From positions 1-34,423 of IMG/VR virus record IMGVR_UViG_3300012936_000071: a stretch of DNA of 34,423 bases; one strand, written 5' to 3'. Both the position numbers and the translations under genes were made by a program. Below the pieces are notes generated by a model. It ran no database searches and was not told where the DNA came from. It saw only the letters and a list, made by a program, of their open reading frames with translations. Numbering within the stretch: position 1 is the stretch's first letter; every line of letters begins with the position of its first letter. This document shows positions 10,301 through 16,380 of this stretch, one piece after another. The DNA is from a virus.

Positions 10301-11683
10301 GTCTTCGTAAGCAGCTCCAATTTCTGTGTCGGGGTTTAATGCGTCAGTGATACGTTTTTGTCTTCGTGCTTCTTCAAATACGGGTTGCGGTGTAAAAGAC
10401 TTTGCAGCCTCAAACAGAGCTCGTTTTTGCAGTTTTGCTTCTGCATTTGCATTTGCTGCCGAAAGCTCTGCATTTGCTTGATTAAGATTTGCCCCTTTAA
10501 CGTCTTCTTTATCATTTTCCTTTTGTAACTGAACTTCTTCTTCCACTAACTCTTTTTCAAGAAGAGGATCTTTGACTCTAGTTTCAGAGTTTTTGTCACC
10601 TCTGCTTGCAATAATACCTCCAACAGCACCAATTGGCGCCCCTGCAGAAGCACCTAATACAGCAGCCCCTCCAACATTTTCAGATATAGGTTGTCCCGTA
10701 CCTAAGTTAGTAAAAGCTTCTTCACTACCTGACTGTAGAAATTCTTCACCAGATTCTGTTACAAGCCCTTTAAGCGCAGATTTACGAAGTCCTTGACTTG
10801 TTCCTTCTTGAACAAGATCAGTAGTTTCTCCAGATATTTTGTTAGCTACTATTGTATCTATATCTGTTTTTCCTCCGAGAGCAGCTCCCCCTCGACCAAT
10901 TAACGCAGTAGCAGCACCTGCAGGAATACCATACAGTCTATCAGCTGTGTAACCAGTTACTCCTTGATCACGTAAATCACTTACAATTTGTTCAGTAACA
11001 GCACCTCCTGCTATTAAACCTTCTCCTGATGCTGCCGCTGTTCTTGCTCCAAGTCCTGTAGTAGCTGTACCTCTTAGTGCTTGAACTCCTTTTGCAGTTG
11101 CTTGTACACCTTTTGCAGCAATACCTCCCCCAACGATATATGGAATAGCTTGTCCTGCTAACATCAACGCTTGTGAAGGATTCTCAGCTATAAATTTTGC
11201 TGCAGCCCCACCTTGAGATGTAATATTTTTTATATGATCACCGATTGTAGCGTCAGGCCCAAGTTGCCTAGCAGAATCTGCCATAGCTTGTGCCATATCT
11301 TCATTAATATTTTTTTGATACTCAGATAAAAAAGTATCGTCAACCCAGTCCCCTGCATCCATCAAAGCTTCAGCAACAGGGTCGGCAATAACATTTACGC
11401 CGGGAATCAAACTACCAAGTGAAACAAGCCCTCCGGCTGCACGAGGTACTGCACCTACAACACCAGTTACAAAATCACCCGTACCACGCATGATACCTCG
11501 ACTTTCTGGTCTGTCAGGTTCTGGTTCTAAGGGCGCTAAACGAGCTCCAAATGGAGATGTAGAAGAATACTTATCTAAGTCTTCGTTTTGTAAAAGTCGG
11601 CTAACCTCTTCTTCTGTTAAGTCATCATCAGCTTCTATTTCGTAAACTGATCCATTAGTTGCTTCGATTCGATAGGTAGCCAT
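4325..11683 (-). CDS. Giant internal virion (ejection) protein of the polyvalent/PLxRFG type with HExxxH motif
   Basis: 2452 aa, about one fifth of the window. Visible layout: a short beta-rich N-terminus (1-40); Gly/Ala-rich hydrophobic segments between ~70 and 370 that could insert in membranes; a long charged, low-complexity region (~370-1030); a region with H-E-V-G-V-H-L-G-L beginning at His1142, with possible further ligands in E1205 and E1212-E1213; long helical regions; a hydrophobic segment near 2160-2190; and a C-terminal ~100 aa with L-P-P-T-E-I and a basic tail, resembling the PLxRFG/large-polyvalent-protein domains. It occupies the place of T7 gp16 at the end of the internal-protein genes, so ejection with the DNA into the host is the inferred role. 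The motif spacing (HE-x3-H) differs from classical HExxH zincins, so peptidase activity is tentative. No lytic transglycosylase motif was recognised. Confidence 0.8.
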   Translation of the reverse strand: MATYRIEATNGSVYEIEADDDLTEEEVSRLLQNEDLDKYSSTSPFGARLAPLEPEPDRPESRGIMRGTGDFVTGVVGAVPRAAGGLVSLGSLIPGVNVIADPVAEALMDAGDWVDDTFLSEYQKNINEDMAQAMADSARQLGPDATIGDHIKNITSQGGAAAKFIAENPSQALMLAGQAIPYIVGGGIAAKGVQATAKGVQALRGTATTGLGARTAAASGEGLIAGGAVTEQIVSDLRDQGVTGYTADRLYGIPAGAATALIGRGGAALGGKTDIDTIVANKISGETTDLVQEGTSQGLRKSALKGLVTESGEEFLQSGSEEAFTNLGTGQPISENVGGAAVLGASAGAPIGAVGGIIASRGDKNSETRVKDPLLEKELVEEEVQLQKENDKEDVKGANLNQANAELSAANANAEAKLQKRALFEAAKSFTPQPVFEEARRQKRITDALNPDTEIGAAYEDYKITAGVYPQTDKADLEELTRKGGFLENFIPVNDKDLAKQEFEIELANYAQGLQDGTIEKRPDNVDEPAKKGKGKGKEPVVKPVVETNIEETNTEETNIEKQPKPESQKRIDARAYAVAKLGEDWEKQSSSLSQMFADDKNIFRPLKGKNAGKTKWEKNVDDVLAAREAEAKAKVELETKKTTDQTGKKVVTAVKPLTKEAKNKVVNLKGLSKEQQKIYDVLVDHFVGDKKFDIDQVYVNGQFQPTNIAKIAGVKGKQNVNTAINRFKTKFVEQQGTLNPNASKSEKDQAVAKFAKGLSDQAKQQQADKIEASREAPSDELVDAKTDVVGQRIDADEISEDASQEDISILGQPGMGVRKSVGEGTYKGVDPEDVEFTKARSKEKDQYENKRKEIADRARAKQNIKLVEDYGQKAIVDWNRLKSNNGIDFRNMSTKDMMEWISIVEEREVGDISEIQLKEEQREIEKRYDPKDNTKRKTAGADKSSESGDQTKQVGTEDNREAQPEEGDPDSFTAGKDQSGKVNVEKKRTSKLRKSVKKTTGQGATTVEALEDYVNEAIGATDNIFRDDTRNNPPIREAKKLSTIADTGPEFVNFTFPIYANSPYGRVAVVKTAKEAHKDLYKDARVKGKKLPYTPKIAEKVIGYSLNDLENSQGFITPDGVKTYLIADNIEAGTEEAVIQHEVGVHLGLEEILTPEQVDLLSNAVNEWKNSPKNSVERQIHDNTMKRLVFARATGMDESLANIETIAYAVEEAVLAGVEPDANSESLAAKWLSDIKSFFEELSSRFLGKKPQLSASELVALSRGAASGSHYAPVREVGATTRGKIILKDYYAGADRYNIVEEDAEVEVSTKEKERSGLSGYKGEEPFKWGKNSKFGEFTDIRTEAYMYYDTDDLTGLPKLRAIMDVYSGPKNKNPDPILTLDADQLDSETTAISGANIAYLPNTFSLMINADRGGKETKGIQFSGDWKRLEGVRQRDLIRLLTEFRRRITRHRFGLVPNIEWVRMTGASATDSAQKILKGLGREGFAGYETIRKRFSLKKYDEGLSIQNAKGRAWVKKNLGDDGAQLYDALTGLIQNPKEQLKFLYDFVADVEKVMPSARTAYNALKSHDAVRNRLIQEADKIAVRSMQLSPERRALVNDFLDKSTFFQQWGYDPEDYHPDIFENKNVKVNDILKRAFNRFNDYEKQIIADIFAYGEKRRKETQDIAKEKGITGNFFSTSSLQGPYAPLKRFGDQVVVLKSKALLDAEKAFEENQNGFNRKKLEELKGNKKDYVVQFFDTKGAANKFAEINNVANGGKYARSESFPRNTQYDNENAPPTQLLESLLGKLKAGDNSGLDSQSKEAFRKMILEHYFESMDYRDARTSGAKRLNRAGYNKDMIRSFIFQARAGANLIATLKTSDTINEAMATAKKEASEDRGKLEQTYQLLNNHYTQMMRREDGFFNAIQDRIAAFNTVSMLTTNFAYHVQNHTQILIAHNKLAGDFGKGVLPSYGKAWAEIFKAYRIAHKSIKGGFFNQVATVATIGMVNTNNNVEIDNTDESMPQEYQELVRELELHQLADVGIQEDLNQVNRFDTGFGLINEATDFASGMTHRLYQVARYVEAHNRLTTAIAAYEMAKKNPKVLRALNVNGPVAYAIQAVQHTQGAFNGLDAPLAFKRLPKLTTQYRKYQVMMAWNYGRAMKQAMAGETPEVKMIGWRTLGVTLSHAAIVSGLKGLPIITPVAGLLMLWGADDDTEFAEKAKANNGYTEYVEQVIREKVENKDIANLLTRGLPAYLGLDFSGKIGHQNIFAFQPYSDLEWTRDGVASYVFDVFAGPTASILRNFGGAGEEISKGDLSKAASLVLPKGARHYMDAYTYATDGYKASNKDVILDPRSISLTELLMTATGLPPTEIQNLKFTRGQQFKMLEYFSESSSRLKREYVQANRSRDTAKMNALRDEWRDLQRAKDRVRPFFNDSPNILTRSPVSDLIRSPRYQERRQQKLRIRLGVDN

Positions 11684-11694
11684 TCAATATGATC

Positions 11695-13368
11695 CTACTT
11701 AACTCTTTTTATGCTTTTAATCCCACCCGGCGGAGTATTTTCACTATCGTCAACTAAAGTAGGAAAACTACTCCAGAACACAGTTTCCATTGCTTCTTGT
11801 TTTTTACGAGGTGCTGTTAAATAATCTGTACTTGTTTTTAATATTAAAAACGCCTTGCTAACATCCCTAAAGTTTACGCCCCCAGACAAACCTGCAGTTT
11901 CTGCTTTTACCTTTTCAGTAGTAGCTTTTATTTGTTCTATTTGAAAGCCAGTAAGTTCTTGTTTAGCCATGTTCATAAGTTTTTGGCTTGCAGCTAGGTC
12001 TGCATCTGTTTCTGCACGTAGCGTTCCTGCATCAGCTGCTTGTTGTTGTATTTTTACCTTTTCTTTTTCTATCTCTAACTGTTTTTCCTTTGTTACCCTG
12101 TCAAACGCAAGACGACTTTCTTCAAGAGCAAGCCGTTGAGTGTTGATAGACAAGTTACCTTCTGCTACTTCTCCTCTAATTTTAGCAAGTGTAGTATTCG
12201 CAGCAGTAAGTTTGTTGTTAAAATCTGCAGTTTCTTTATTTACTTCAAATTTCTTACCCTCAAGATCGATTGTAAATCTAGTTTTCTCTTGATCAAGTAT
12301 AGTACCTGCTAACTCTACTCCAGCTACAGGATCATTTAGTTGAGCCATAATTTGAGCGTTTATCTCATTTTCATTTCTTCCTTGAAGATACAAAGTTTCT
12401 CCTTGAGGGCTAACTCTAAATAATTTAACACTGCCATCTTCCGCAACCTCTTTTCTTAGAGAGGTAGCGTCTCCATCATCAACACCGTCATACCATTTAA
12501 TTAATGGGTCTAAACCTTTTTGCGCAAATGTTTTACCCTCTGCTACAACTTCTAAAGCTTTATTTTGCAGTTTTGTTATTCCATGTTTACCAAGTGCAGC
12601 ATCAACAGCTAATCGACGGTCAATACCAATATTAGGGTTATTGCTATACATTTTTATAATAGCTTCGTTTCTTTCCTTTTCAGTAGGTTCTCTTGTAAGT
12701 TTACCATCTTTAAATTCAAAACCTTCTTGGGTCGCCCACCAGTTAGGATCGCTTACATTTGTTAAAATTTGTTTTTCTGCCTCACGAGCAGCTTCAGCAT
12801 CACTTAATGTGTTTATGTCAAATTGTGTTTTTTGGTTTAGCAATTCTTGTGCTGTATTACTCAAACCTTTACCTGTATTATCGAACCTTTGTCCTATATT
12901 ACCTAACCTTAAACCTTCCAATACCAACGGAAGTTTTTGTTTAGTAACGTCTATATCAAAATCTATTTTTGAGCCTTGTTTGTCTTTTAAATTTGCAGAA
13001 GCATCTGTGTCCCTAATTTTTGACTCTGCTAACCTTTCAGCCAATATACCTTGAATGTTAACTTGGTTATCAAAAATTTTAGCTTGCAAATCATTTGCTC
13101 TTCTTTTTTCTTCTAAGTTTGCAAGTTGTTGACGAATTGCTAAACCTTTATCAGCATCACCATATTTAGTGTAGACATCGCCAAGAGCTTTATATCGGGC
13201 TTCTTCTAGTTCATCGTCTTCTAATCCAAAACCCAATCCTCCTTCAGCTGTAAATTTTTTATCGTCCATAATACGAGCAGTTTCAATGTCTTTACCAAGT
13301 TTTTTAAACGCCCCGTATACACTTTGAAAATTTTCGGTAAACTCCTGCCAAGGTGATTTACGTGCCAT
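11695..13368 (-). CDS. Predicted internal virion protein, helical and coiled-coil rich
   Basis: 557 aa, no recognised domain. The sequence is rich in Lys, Glu, Gln and Ala and looks almost entirely helical. The stretch from about 395 to 480 has strong heptad character with repeated Leu/Ile every three to four residues, typical of coiled coils. No signal peptide, membrane segment or enzyme motif is visible. It lies between the 341-aa S74-tailed protein and the 2452-aa giant, the position of T7 gp15, so a structural part of the internal core or ejection apparatus is inferred. Its ATG overlaps the TAA of the preceding gene (TAATG at 13366-13370), and the giant gene follows after 11 bases. Confidence is high that it is a gene and moderate for the role. 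Confidence 0.7.
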   Translation of the reverse strand: MARKSPWQEFTENFQSVYGAFKKLGKDIETARIMDDKKFTAEGGLGFGLEDDELEEARYKALGDVYTKYGDADKGLAIRQQLANLEEKRRANDLQAKIFDNQVNIQGILAERLAESKIRDTDASANLKDKQGSKIDFDIDVTKQKLPLVLEGLRLGNIGQRFDNTGKGLSNTAQELLNQKTQFDINTLSDAEAAREAEKQILTNVSDPNWWATQEGFEFKDGKLTREPTEKERNEAIIKMYSNNPNIGIDRRLAVDAALGKHGITKLQNKALEVVAEGKTFAQKGLDPLIKWYDGVDDGDATSLRKEVAEDGSVKLFRVSPQGETLYLQGRNENEINAQIMAQLNDPVAGVELAGTILDQEKTRFTIDLEGKKFEVNKETADFNNKLTAANTTLAKIRGEVAEGNLSINTQRLALEESRLAFDRVTKEKQLEIEKEKVKIQQQAADAGTLRAETDADLAASQKLMNMAKQELTGFQIEQIKATTEKVKAETAGLSGGVNFRDVSKAFLILKTSTDYLTAPRKKQEAMETVFWSSFPTLVDDSENTPPGGIKSIKRVK

Positions 13369-14393
13369 TACGCTACCTCCTTAAATTCAATTCCCAATAG
13401 ATCGTACCGAACAGCTTTAAAACCTAAATCTGTATCTTCGACCGCATCTGGGTACACAAGTTCAACTTCATCAGCCATTACACCACGGAACCGCCTAGTA
13501 GTATCGCCAATATAGTTAAACTCGTAGAGTGTTAATGCTGTGCGTTGATCAACCCCAACTTCCTTTATATTTTCTTTTATTTTTCTGTCAGACGGAAAGA
13601 AAGCAGTTTTTGCTGCGGCTGCTCCACCTAAGAAACCACCTATATCTCCAAGTGGGCTACCAGCAGTATTAATATATGTTTGTGTTTGGTTATTAAGTAT
13701 ATTGCTTAACCCGCTTAAATTCATTTTCTGCCCAGTGGCTATTGTATTTGCGCCCATTCCCATATTTCTCATATAGTTTTGTCCTGCAGATTGAGCACTT
13801 TGTCCTGCTGCACTACCTGCACCTGTCGCTCCACCGTAAGCTCCAAGTGATGCACCTGCTAATCCACGACCAAGTCCTGCTGCATCTAACTGTCTAGCAT
13901 ACCCCATCTGTTCTGCTTGTTGTCTTGTGCCTGTCATGGCATTAGCGCGCATCGCTGCCTGTTGTAACCCTGTTGCATTTTGCATTCCTGCGAATCTACC
14001 ACTATTAGGATTGACACCCATTGACGCCATAGCTCTTTGATTTTGTTGTTGTGATATACCAAAGGCCCGTCCTGCATCAGCTGCTGCCTGACTTGCTAAT
14101 TGTTCTCTATAAGCTTCTGTGTTGAACCTCTGTGCATCTTGAACAATTGATCTTTCAAGAGGTCGAAAAGTATCTGTTTGATAATTATAATAATCTCTGG
14201 CTTGTTGCATCTGTTCTGCTTGAGCAGCCATTTGTTGATCAGCTATGCTTTGAAGTATTGGTGCTGTTCTGTCGTATTGTTCTCTAGCAAACTGTAATTG
14301 TTCGCGGCCTAGCCCTGCTTGAATACGCGCAGCTTCTGCAGATGCTTCCGCTAGTGGAGCGTAGTCGGGAGCTTCAACGGTGTTTTTTCCCAT
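13368..14393 (-). CDS. Internal virion protein with C-terminal S74-like chaperone module
   Basis: 341 aa. I chose the ATG at 14393, preceded by AGAGGAAA on the - strand; extending to a TTG at 14426 would deepen the overlap with the acetyltransferase-like gene. The N-terminal ~250 residues are rich in Ala, Gly, Gln and Met, with helical repeats and no cysteines, like gp14-type internal proteins. The last ~74 residues begin with S268-D-R-K-I-K273-E-N-I and end with R-F-R-G-V-M-A-D-E-V-E and V-Y-P-D-A-V, which matches the intramolecular chaperone of endosialidase (peptidase S74), including the Ser and Lys of the self-cleavage site. In fibres this module trimerises the protein and then cuts itself off; here it sits on a probable internal or portal-associated protein. 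The start overlaps the upstream gene by 43 bases. Confidence 0.78.
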   Translation of the reverse strand: MGKNTVEAPDYAPLAEASAEAARIQAGLGREQLQFAREQYDRTAPILQSIADQQMAAQAEQMQQARDYYNYQTDTFRPLERSIVQDAQRFNTEAYREQLASQAAADAGRAFGISQQQNQRAMASMGVNPNSGRFAGMQNATGLQQAAMRANAMTGTRQQAEQMGYARQLDAAGLGRGLAGASLGAYGGATGAGSAAGQSAQSAGQNYMRNMGMGANTIATGQKMNLSGLSNILNNQTQTYINTAGSPLGDIGGFLGGAAAAKTAFFPSDRKIKENIKEVGVDQRTALTLYEFNYIGDTTRRFRGVMADEVELVYPDAVEDTDLGFKAVRYDLLGIEFKEVA

Positions 14394-14815
14394 AATCGCT
14401 TTCCTCTCATATAGTTCTCGGGCCAAAGCACGAGGATTAACATATCTTGACCGGATGATCCGGCGTTCTTCATTATGGCTTCTATACGAAAACCAATATG
14501 TATGTCTAGGTGGAGTGCTTTAGTATTATCAGCTTCCACCAGTCCTGTAAGTCTTTGGAGCTTACAATCTTGAAATGCATAAATAAAAGCATGATCTAAA
14601 AGCTCTAAAAACAATTTGGTGGGTTTGCTGACTGCAATATGTACGTTTGCATTGTGGCCGTTCATACTTTCAAACACTATACCACTTACTATATTGCCTT
14701 TGGTTTCAGCGCCCATAGCGTAGTAATTATGCCAACTAGCACCGTCAGGCATCTGCTCGGCTACCCATTCACCAACTCGACATTTATCATCAAATATTAA
14801 TCGAGATGTAGACAT
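14351..14815 (-). CDS. GNAT-like acetyltransferase-fold protein
   Basis: 154 aa from the ATG at 14815, which has GGAG five bases upstream; a GTG 18 bases earlier is in frame but overlaps that site. The middle and C-terminal parts read L-x-G-L-V-E-A-D-N-T-K-A-L-x-L and then I-G-F-R-x-E-A, the usual beta4/alpha4 region of GNAT N-acetyltransferases, followed by D-M-L-I-L-V-L-W as the last strand. GNAT-like proteins of this size are frequent among internal-protein genes of T7-like and marine podoviruses, where their substrate is unknown. The acetyl-CoA loop is not classical (no clear Q-x-x-G-x-G/A), so it may be a structural relative rather than an enzyme. It overlaps the following internal-protein gene by 43 bases. 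Confidence 0.65.
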   Translation of the reverse strand: MSTSRLIFDDKCRVGEWVAEQMPDGASWHNYYAMGAETKGNIVSGIVFESMNGHNANVHIAVSKPTKLFLELLDHAFIYAFQDCKLQRLTGLVEADNTKALHLDIHIGFRIEAIMKNAGSSGQDMLILVLWPENYMRGKRLWEKTPLKLPTTLH

Positions 14816-14866
14816 AACTACTCCTGACCACACGTTATCATATTAGATTGCAATTTGACAATCATT

Positions 14867-15010
14867 TTATGTTTTCTTAGTCTTTGCACCTTTTCCACCA
14901 CTTTTCTTCTTTTTTGCTGCTGCAATTACATCACCACGTGTTATTTTCTTTTTGTTTCCATACATCGCAGCTAGTCTTTTTTGTTTCGGGGTATACTTAG
15001 AATATGGCAT
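14867..15010 (-). CDS. 47-aa very basic micro-protein
   Basis: A 47-aa ORF beginning M-P-Y-S-K-Y-T-P-K-Q-K-R-L-A-A-M-Y-G and ending in Lys/Gly/Thr repeats. About 15 of 47 residues are Lys or Arg. Its ATG overlaps the TAA of the DUF5872-like gene (TAATG at 15008-15012), so it is likely translated by coupling. It belongs to a run of four small basic proteins (14867-15775). No known function; nucleic-acid binding is the simplest inference from charge. Confidence 0.65.
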   Translation of the reverse strand: MPYSKYTPKQKRLAAMYGNKKKITRGDVIAAAKKKKSGGKGAKTKKT

Positions 15011-15297
15011 TACTTCTTCCTTTTTCTTTTGACAATAGTTTTTACGTTTGTTGGTTTACCTCCAACTCCTTGAGCTTTTGATCGTTTTCTTGATACTGCG
15101 CTTTTGATTTGAGCTTTAGTCATTGAAGCTGCTTTGCTTCTAGGAACGCACTTAGGGTAAGCCCTCTTAGACTTTTTAGCAGATTTACGCCCGCAAGGTT
15201 GGTACTTACCTTTTTTCTTTGGTGCACCAATATCAACCCAGTCACCTTTGGGCCCTTTACCAAACCAAGCTTTTAATCCACCAGAAGGCTTTGCCAT
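15010..15297 (-). CDS. DUF5872-like basic protein
   Basis: 95 aa, strongly basic. The central part reads W-V-D-I-G-A-P-K-K ... P-C-G-R-K-S-A ... Y-P-K-C-V-P-R-S-K-A-A, then S-A-V-S-R-K-R and K-P-T-N-V-K-T. From memory this is the signature of DUF5872, a small domain seen in marine phages and in large DNA viruses; the two Cys (P-C-G-R and P-K-C-V-P) are part of it. Function is unknown. The protein sits in the cluster of basic micro-proteins, with TAATG junctions on both sides (15297 upstream, 15010 downstream), so all three are probably made in fixed proportion. It could be a DNA-condensing virion protein; that is inference. Confidence 0.75.
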   Translation of the reverse strand: MAKPSGGLKAWFGKGPKGDWVDIGAPKKKGKYQPCGRKSAKKSKRAYPKCVPRSKAASMTKAQIKSAVSRKRSKAQGVGGKPTNVKTIVKRKRKK

Positions 15298-15473
15298 TAT
15301 GCGTACCCTCCTCCTCTTTGCTTATACGTTCTAACCAACCACCCGTTTGCGTAAGCTGATGGGTATACCTTAAACTTACGTTTAGCTTCAGCTTTTACTC
15401 TTGCATACAGTGCAGGATTTGTTGGTCTTGCTCCTGATTTCTTTTTAGTAGATTTTTTCTTCTTTGTAGCCAT
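15297..15473 (-). CDS. 58-aa basic protein with an xYPSAYANGWLVRxY motif
   Basis: A 58-aa ORF. It starts with a Lys/Ser-rich tail, followed by N-P-A-L-Y-A-R-V-K-A-E-A-K-R-K-F and then V-Y-P-S-A-Y-A-N-G-W-L-V-R, ending in a Gly-rich tail. From memory, the 'K-F-x-V-Y-P-S-A-Y-A-x-x-W-x-V' motif recurs in small phage proteins and in giant-virus proteins, often beside DUF5872. Function is unknown. Its TAA overlaps the ATG of the DUF5872-like gene. A purine-rich GAAAGGG precedes the ATG at 15473 and is a plausible ribosome site. Confidence 0.72.
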   Translation of the reverse strand: MATKKKKSTKKKSGARPTNPALYARVKAEAKRKFKVYPSAYANGWLVRTYKQRGGGYA

Positions 15474-15490
15474 AACAACCCTTTCTTATG

Positions 15491-15775
15491 TTAGCACTTC
15501 CACCTTCTTCTTGCCTGTCGTAAACGAGAATTAGGATTCTTTGCTGCTTTTGGAAACTTTTTCATCTGCCCTGCTGATCTTGCGCAGAATGATTTACGCC
15601 TTTTAGCTGCCTTGCTTCCCGGCTTTACTTTGCCTGTTACTGCTGTTTTAAGCTTAGAGCCGGGGTTTTTACGCCTGTACGCAGCAACACCTGCTCGTGT
15701 CATTCCTGCACCTGCTTTGGTAGGACGGAAGTTCTTTTTGTTGCGCTTTGGCATATTATCTCTTTTGCGAGCCAT
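15491..15775 (-). CDS. DUF6321-like basic protein
   Basis: 94 aa, strongly basic (Lys/Arg about one third). The core reads K-A-G-A-G-M-T-R-A-G-V-A-A-Y-R-R-K-N-P-G and S-K-L-K-T-A-V-T, then R-R-K-S-F-C-A-R-S, a P-N-S-R-L segment and a final R-R-W-K-C. This is the pattern I know as DUF6321, widespread in marine and T7-like phages, of unknown function and with the conserved C-A-R and terminal W-x-C. The ATG at 15775 has AGGAGAAGAGG just upstream on the - strand, a strong ribosome site. The start overlaps the preceding 54-aa ORF by 20 bases. Basic charge and position before the internal virion proteins suggest a DNA-binding virion component, unproven. Confidence 0.78.
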   Translation of the reverse strand: MARKRDNMPKRNKKNFRPTKAGAGMTRAGVAAYRRKNPGSKLKTAVTGKVKPGSKAAKRRKSFCARSAGQMKKFPKAAKNPNSRLRQARRRWKC

Positions 15776-15920
15776 CCTCTTCTCCTTTCAAACAAAGCGT
15801 TGGTCGTCGTTCACAACTCCACAATTCAAGACGGTTGAGAGGTTGTGGCATATAAGGTGGTAGTTTCTGTATATACATTACATCCTGTTCCTGTGCGTCG
15901 TTGACTAGAAGTTGCGTCAT
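15756..15920 (-). CDS. 54-aa hypothetical protein
   Basis: I chose the ATG at 15920, because GGAGG lies 8 bases before it; a further ATG at 15938 lacks such a site. The protein has an acidic N-terminal part and then L-P-P-Y-M-P-Q-P-L ... L-W-S-C-E-R-R-P, a pattern of Pro and aromatic residues I recall faintly from other phage micro-proteins but cannot name. It overlaps the start of the DUF6321-like gene by 20 bases, suggesting coupled translation. No function assigned. Confidence 0.55.
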   Translation of the reverse strand: MTQLLVNDAQEQDVMYIQKLPPYMPQPLNRLELWSCERRPTLCLKGEEDGSQKR

Positions 15921-15939
15921 TAAAAATACCTCCAACATG

Positions 15940-16026
15940 TTAACGCGTTATTAGATCAATAACTAGAAAAATTATAAACCCTACTACTAAAAAACGCCCT
16001 AACATACAATTAATACAATACTTCAT
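15940..16026 (-). CDS. Possible 28-aa single-span membrane peptide with CxxC
   Basis: A 28-codon ORF filling the only gap here: M-K-Y-C-I-N-C-M-L-G-R-F followed by about 16 hydrophobic residues and a short polar end. It has one CxxC and one predicted membrane span. No convincing Shine-Dalgarno is visible upstream of the ATG at 16026, which starts 5 bases after the previous stop, so it might be read by re-initiation. It may be a chance ORF. Confidence 0.3.
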   Translation of the reverse strand: MKYCINCMLGRFLVVGFIIFLVIDLITR

Positions 16027-16030
16027 AGAT

Positions 16031-16372
16031 TTAAGCATCTCTATCATAGTGTACTGTCCAATCATCCATCATGTTTGTTTTTATAATTTCTGATTGAGAA
16101 TGTATTTCAGCATCAGCTATATCTTGTGCTGTCATATCTTTAGTTACCCATTTCTCAAGATCAGCATCTGTTACTTTATCAATATCTATAAATGTTTCTG
16201 AGGTACAGTTTAAATTAATGTCTTTACTTAGATCATAATTGTTAAACCCTTTTGGGTATTCGTCGTCTGTTATTTTCCAATATGCTTCTATTCGGACAAT
16301 AGTATTCTTAAATCCATTATAATCCGCCATTTTATAAACTTTGTTTACAATAAACTCTCTTTTATATGCCAT
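16031..16372 (-). CDS. Small hypothetical protein (DUF7936-like)
   Basis: 113 aa, acidic. It begins with a basic beta-like segment (V-x-K-V-Y-K-M-A-D-Y-N-G-F) and has a later F-I-D-I-D-K-V-T-D-A-D-L-E-K-W-V segment. Similar small proteins with 'F-x-x-x-x-x-L-T-x-A-x-V-x-x-W' occur between tail genes of many marine and T7-like phages, and I place it loosely with DUF7936; no function is known. The ATG at 16372 has AGGA about 8 bases upstream and follows the 386-aa tail gene by 8 bases. A tail accessory role is only inferred from position. Confidence 0.6.
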   Translation of the reverse strand: MAYKREFIVNKVYKMADYNGFKNTIVRIEAYWKITDDEYPKGFNNYDLSKDINLNCTSETFIDIDKVTDADLEKWVTKDMTAQDIADAEIHSQSEIIKTNMMDDWTVHYDRDA

Positions 16373-16380
16373 ATTTTTTC

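Noticed and set aside
10572-10796. 74-codon + strand ORF inside the giant gene
   Set aside because: Antisense of a Gly/Ala-rich region, Pro-rich translation, no ribosome site.
12641-13054. 137-codon + strand ORF inside the 557-aa protein gene
   Set aside because: Antisense shadow with hydrophobic, biased composition; the - strand gene has coherent helical sequence and coupled junctions.
14394-14426. N-terminal extension of the 341-aa protein to a TTG at 14426
   Set aside because: The ATG at 14393 has a good AGAGGAAA ribosome site, and the extension only increases overlap with the GNAT-like gene.
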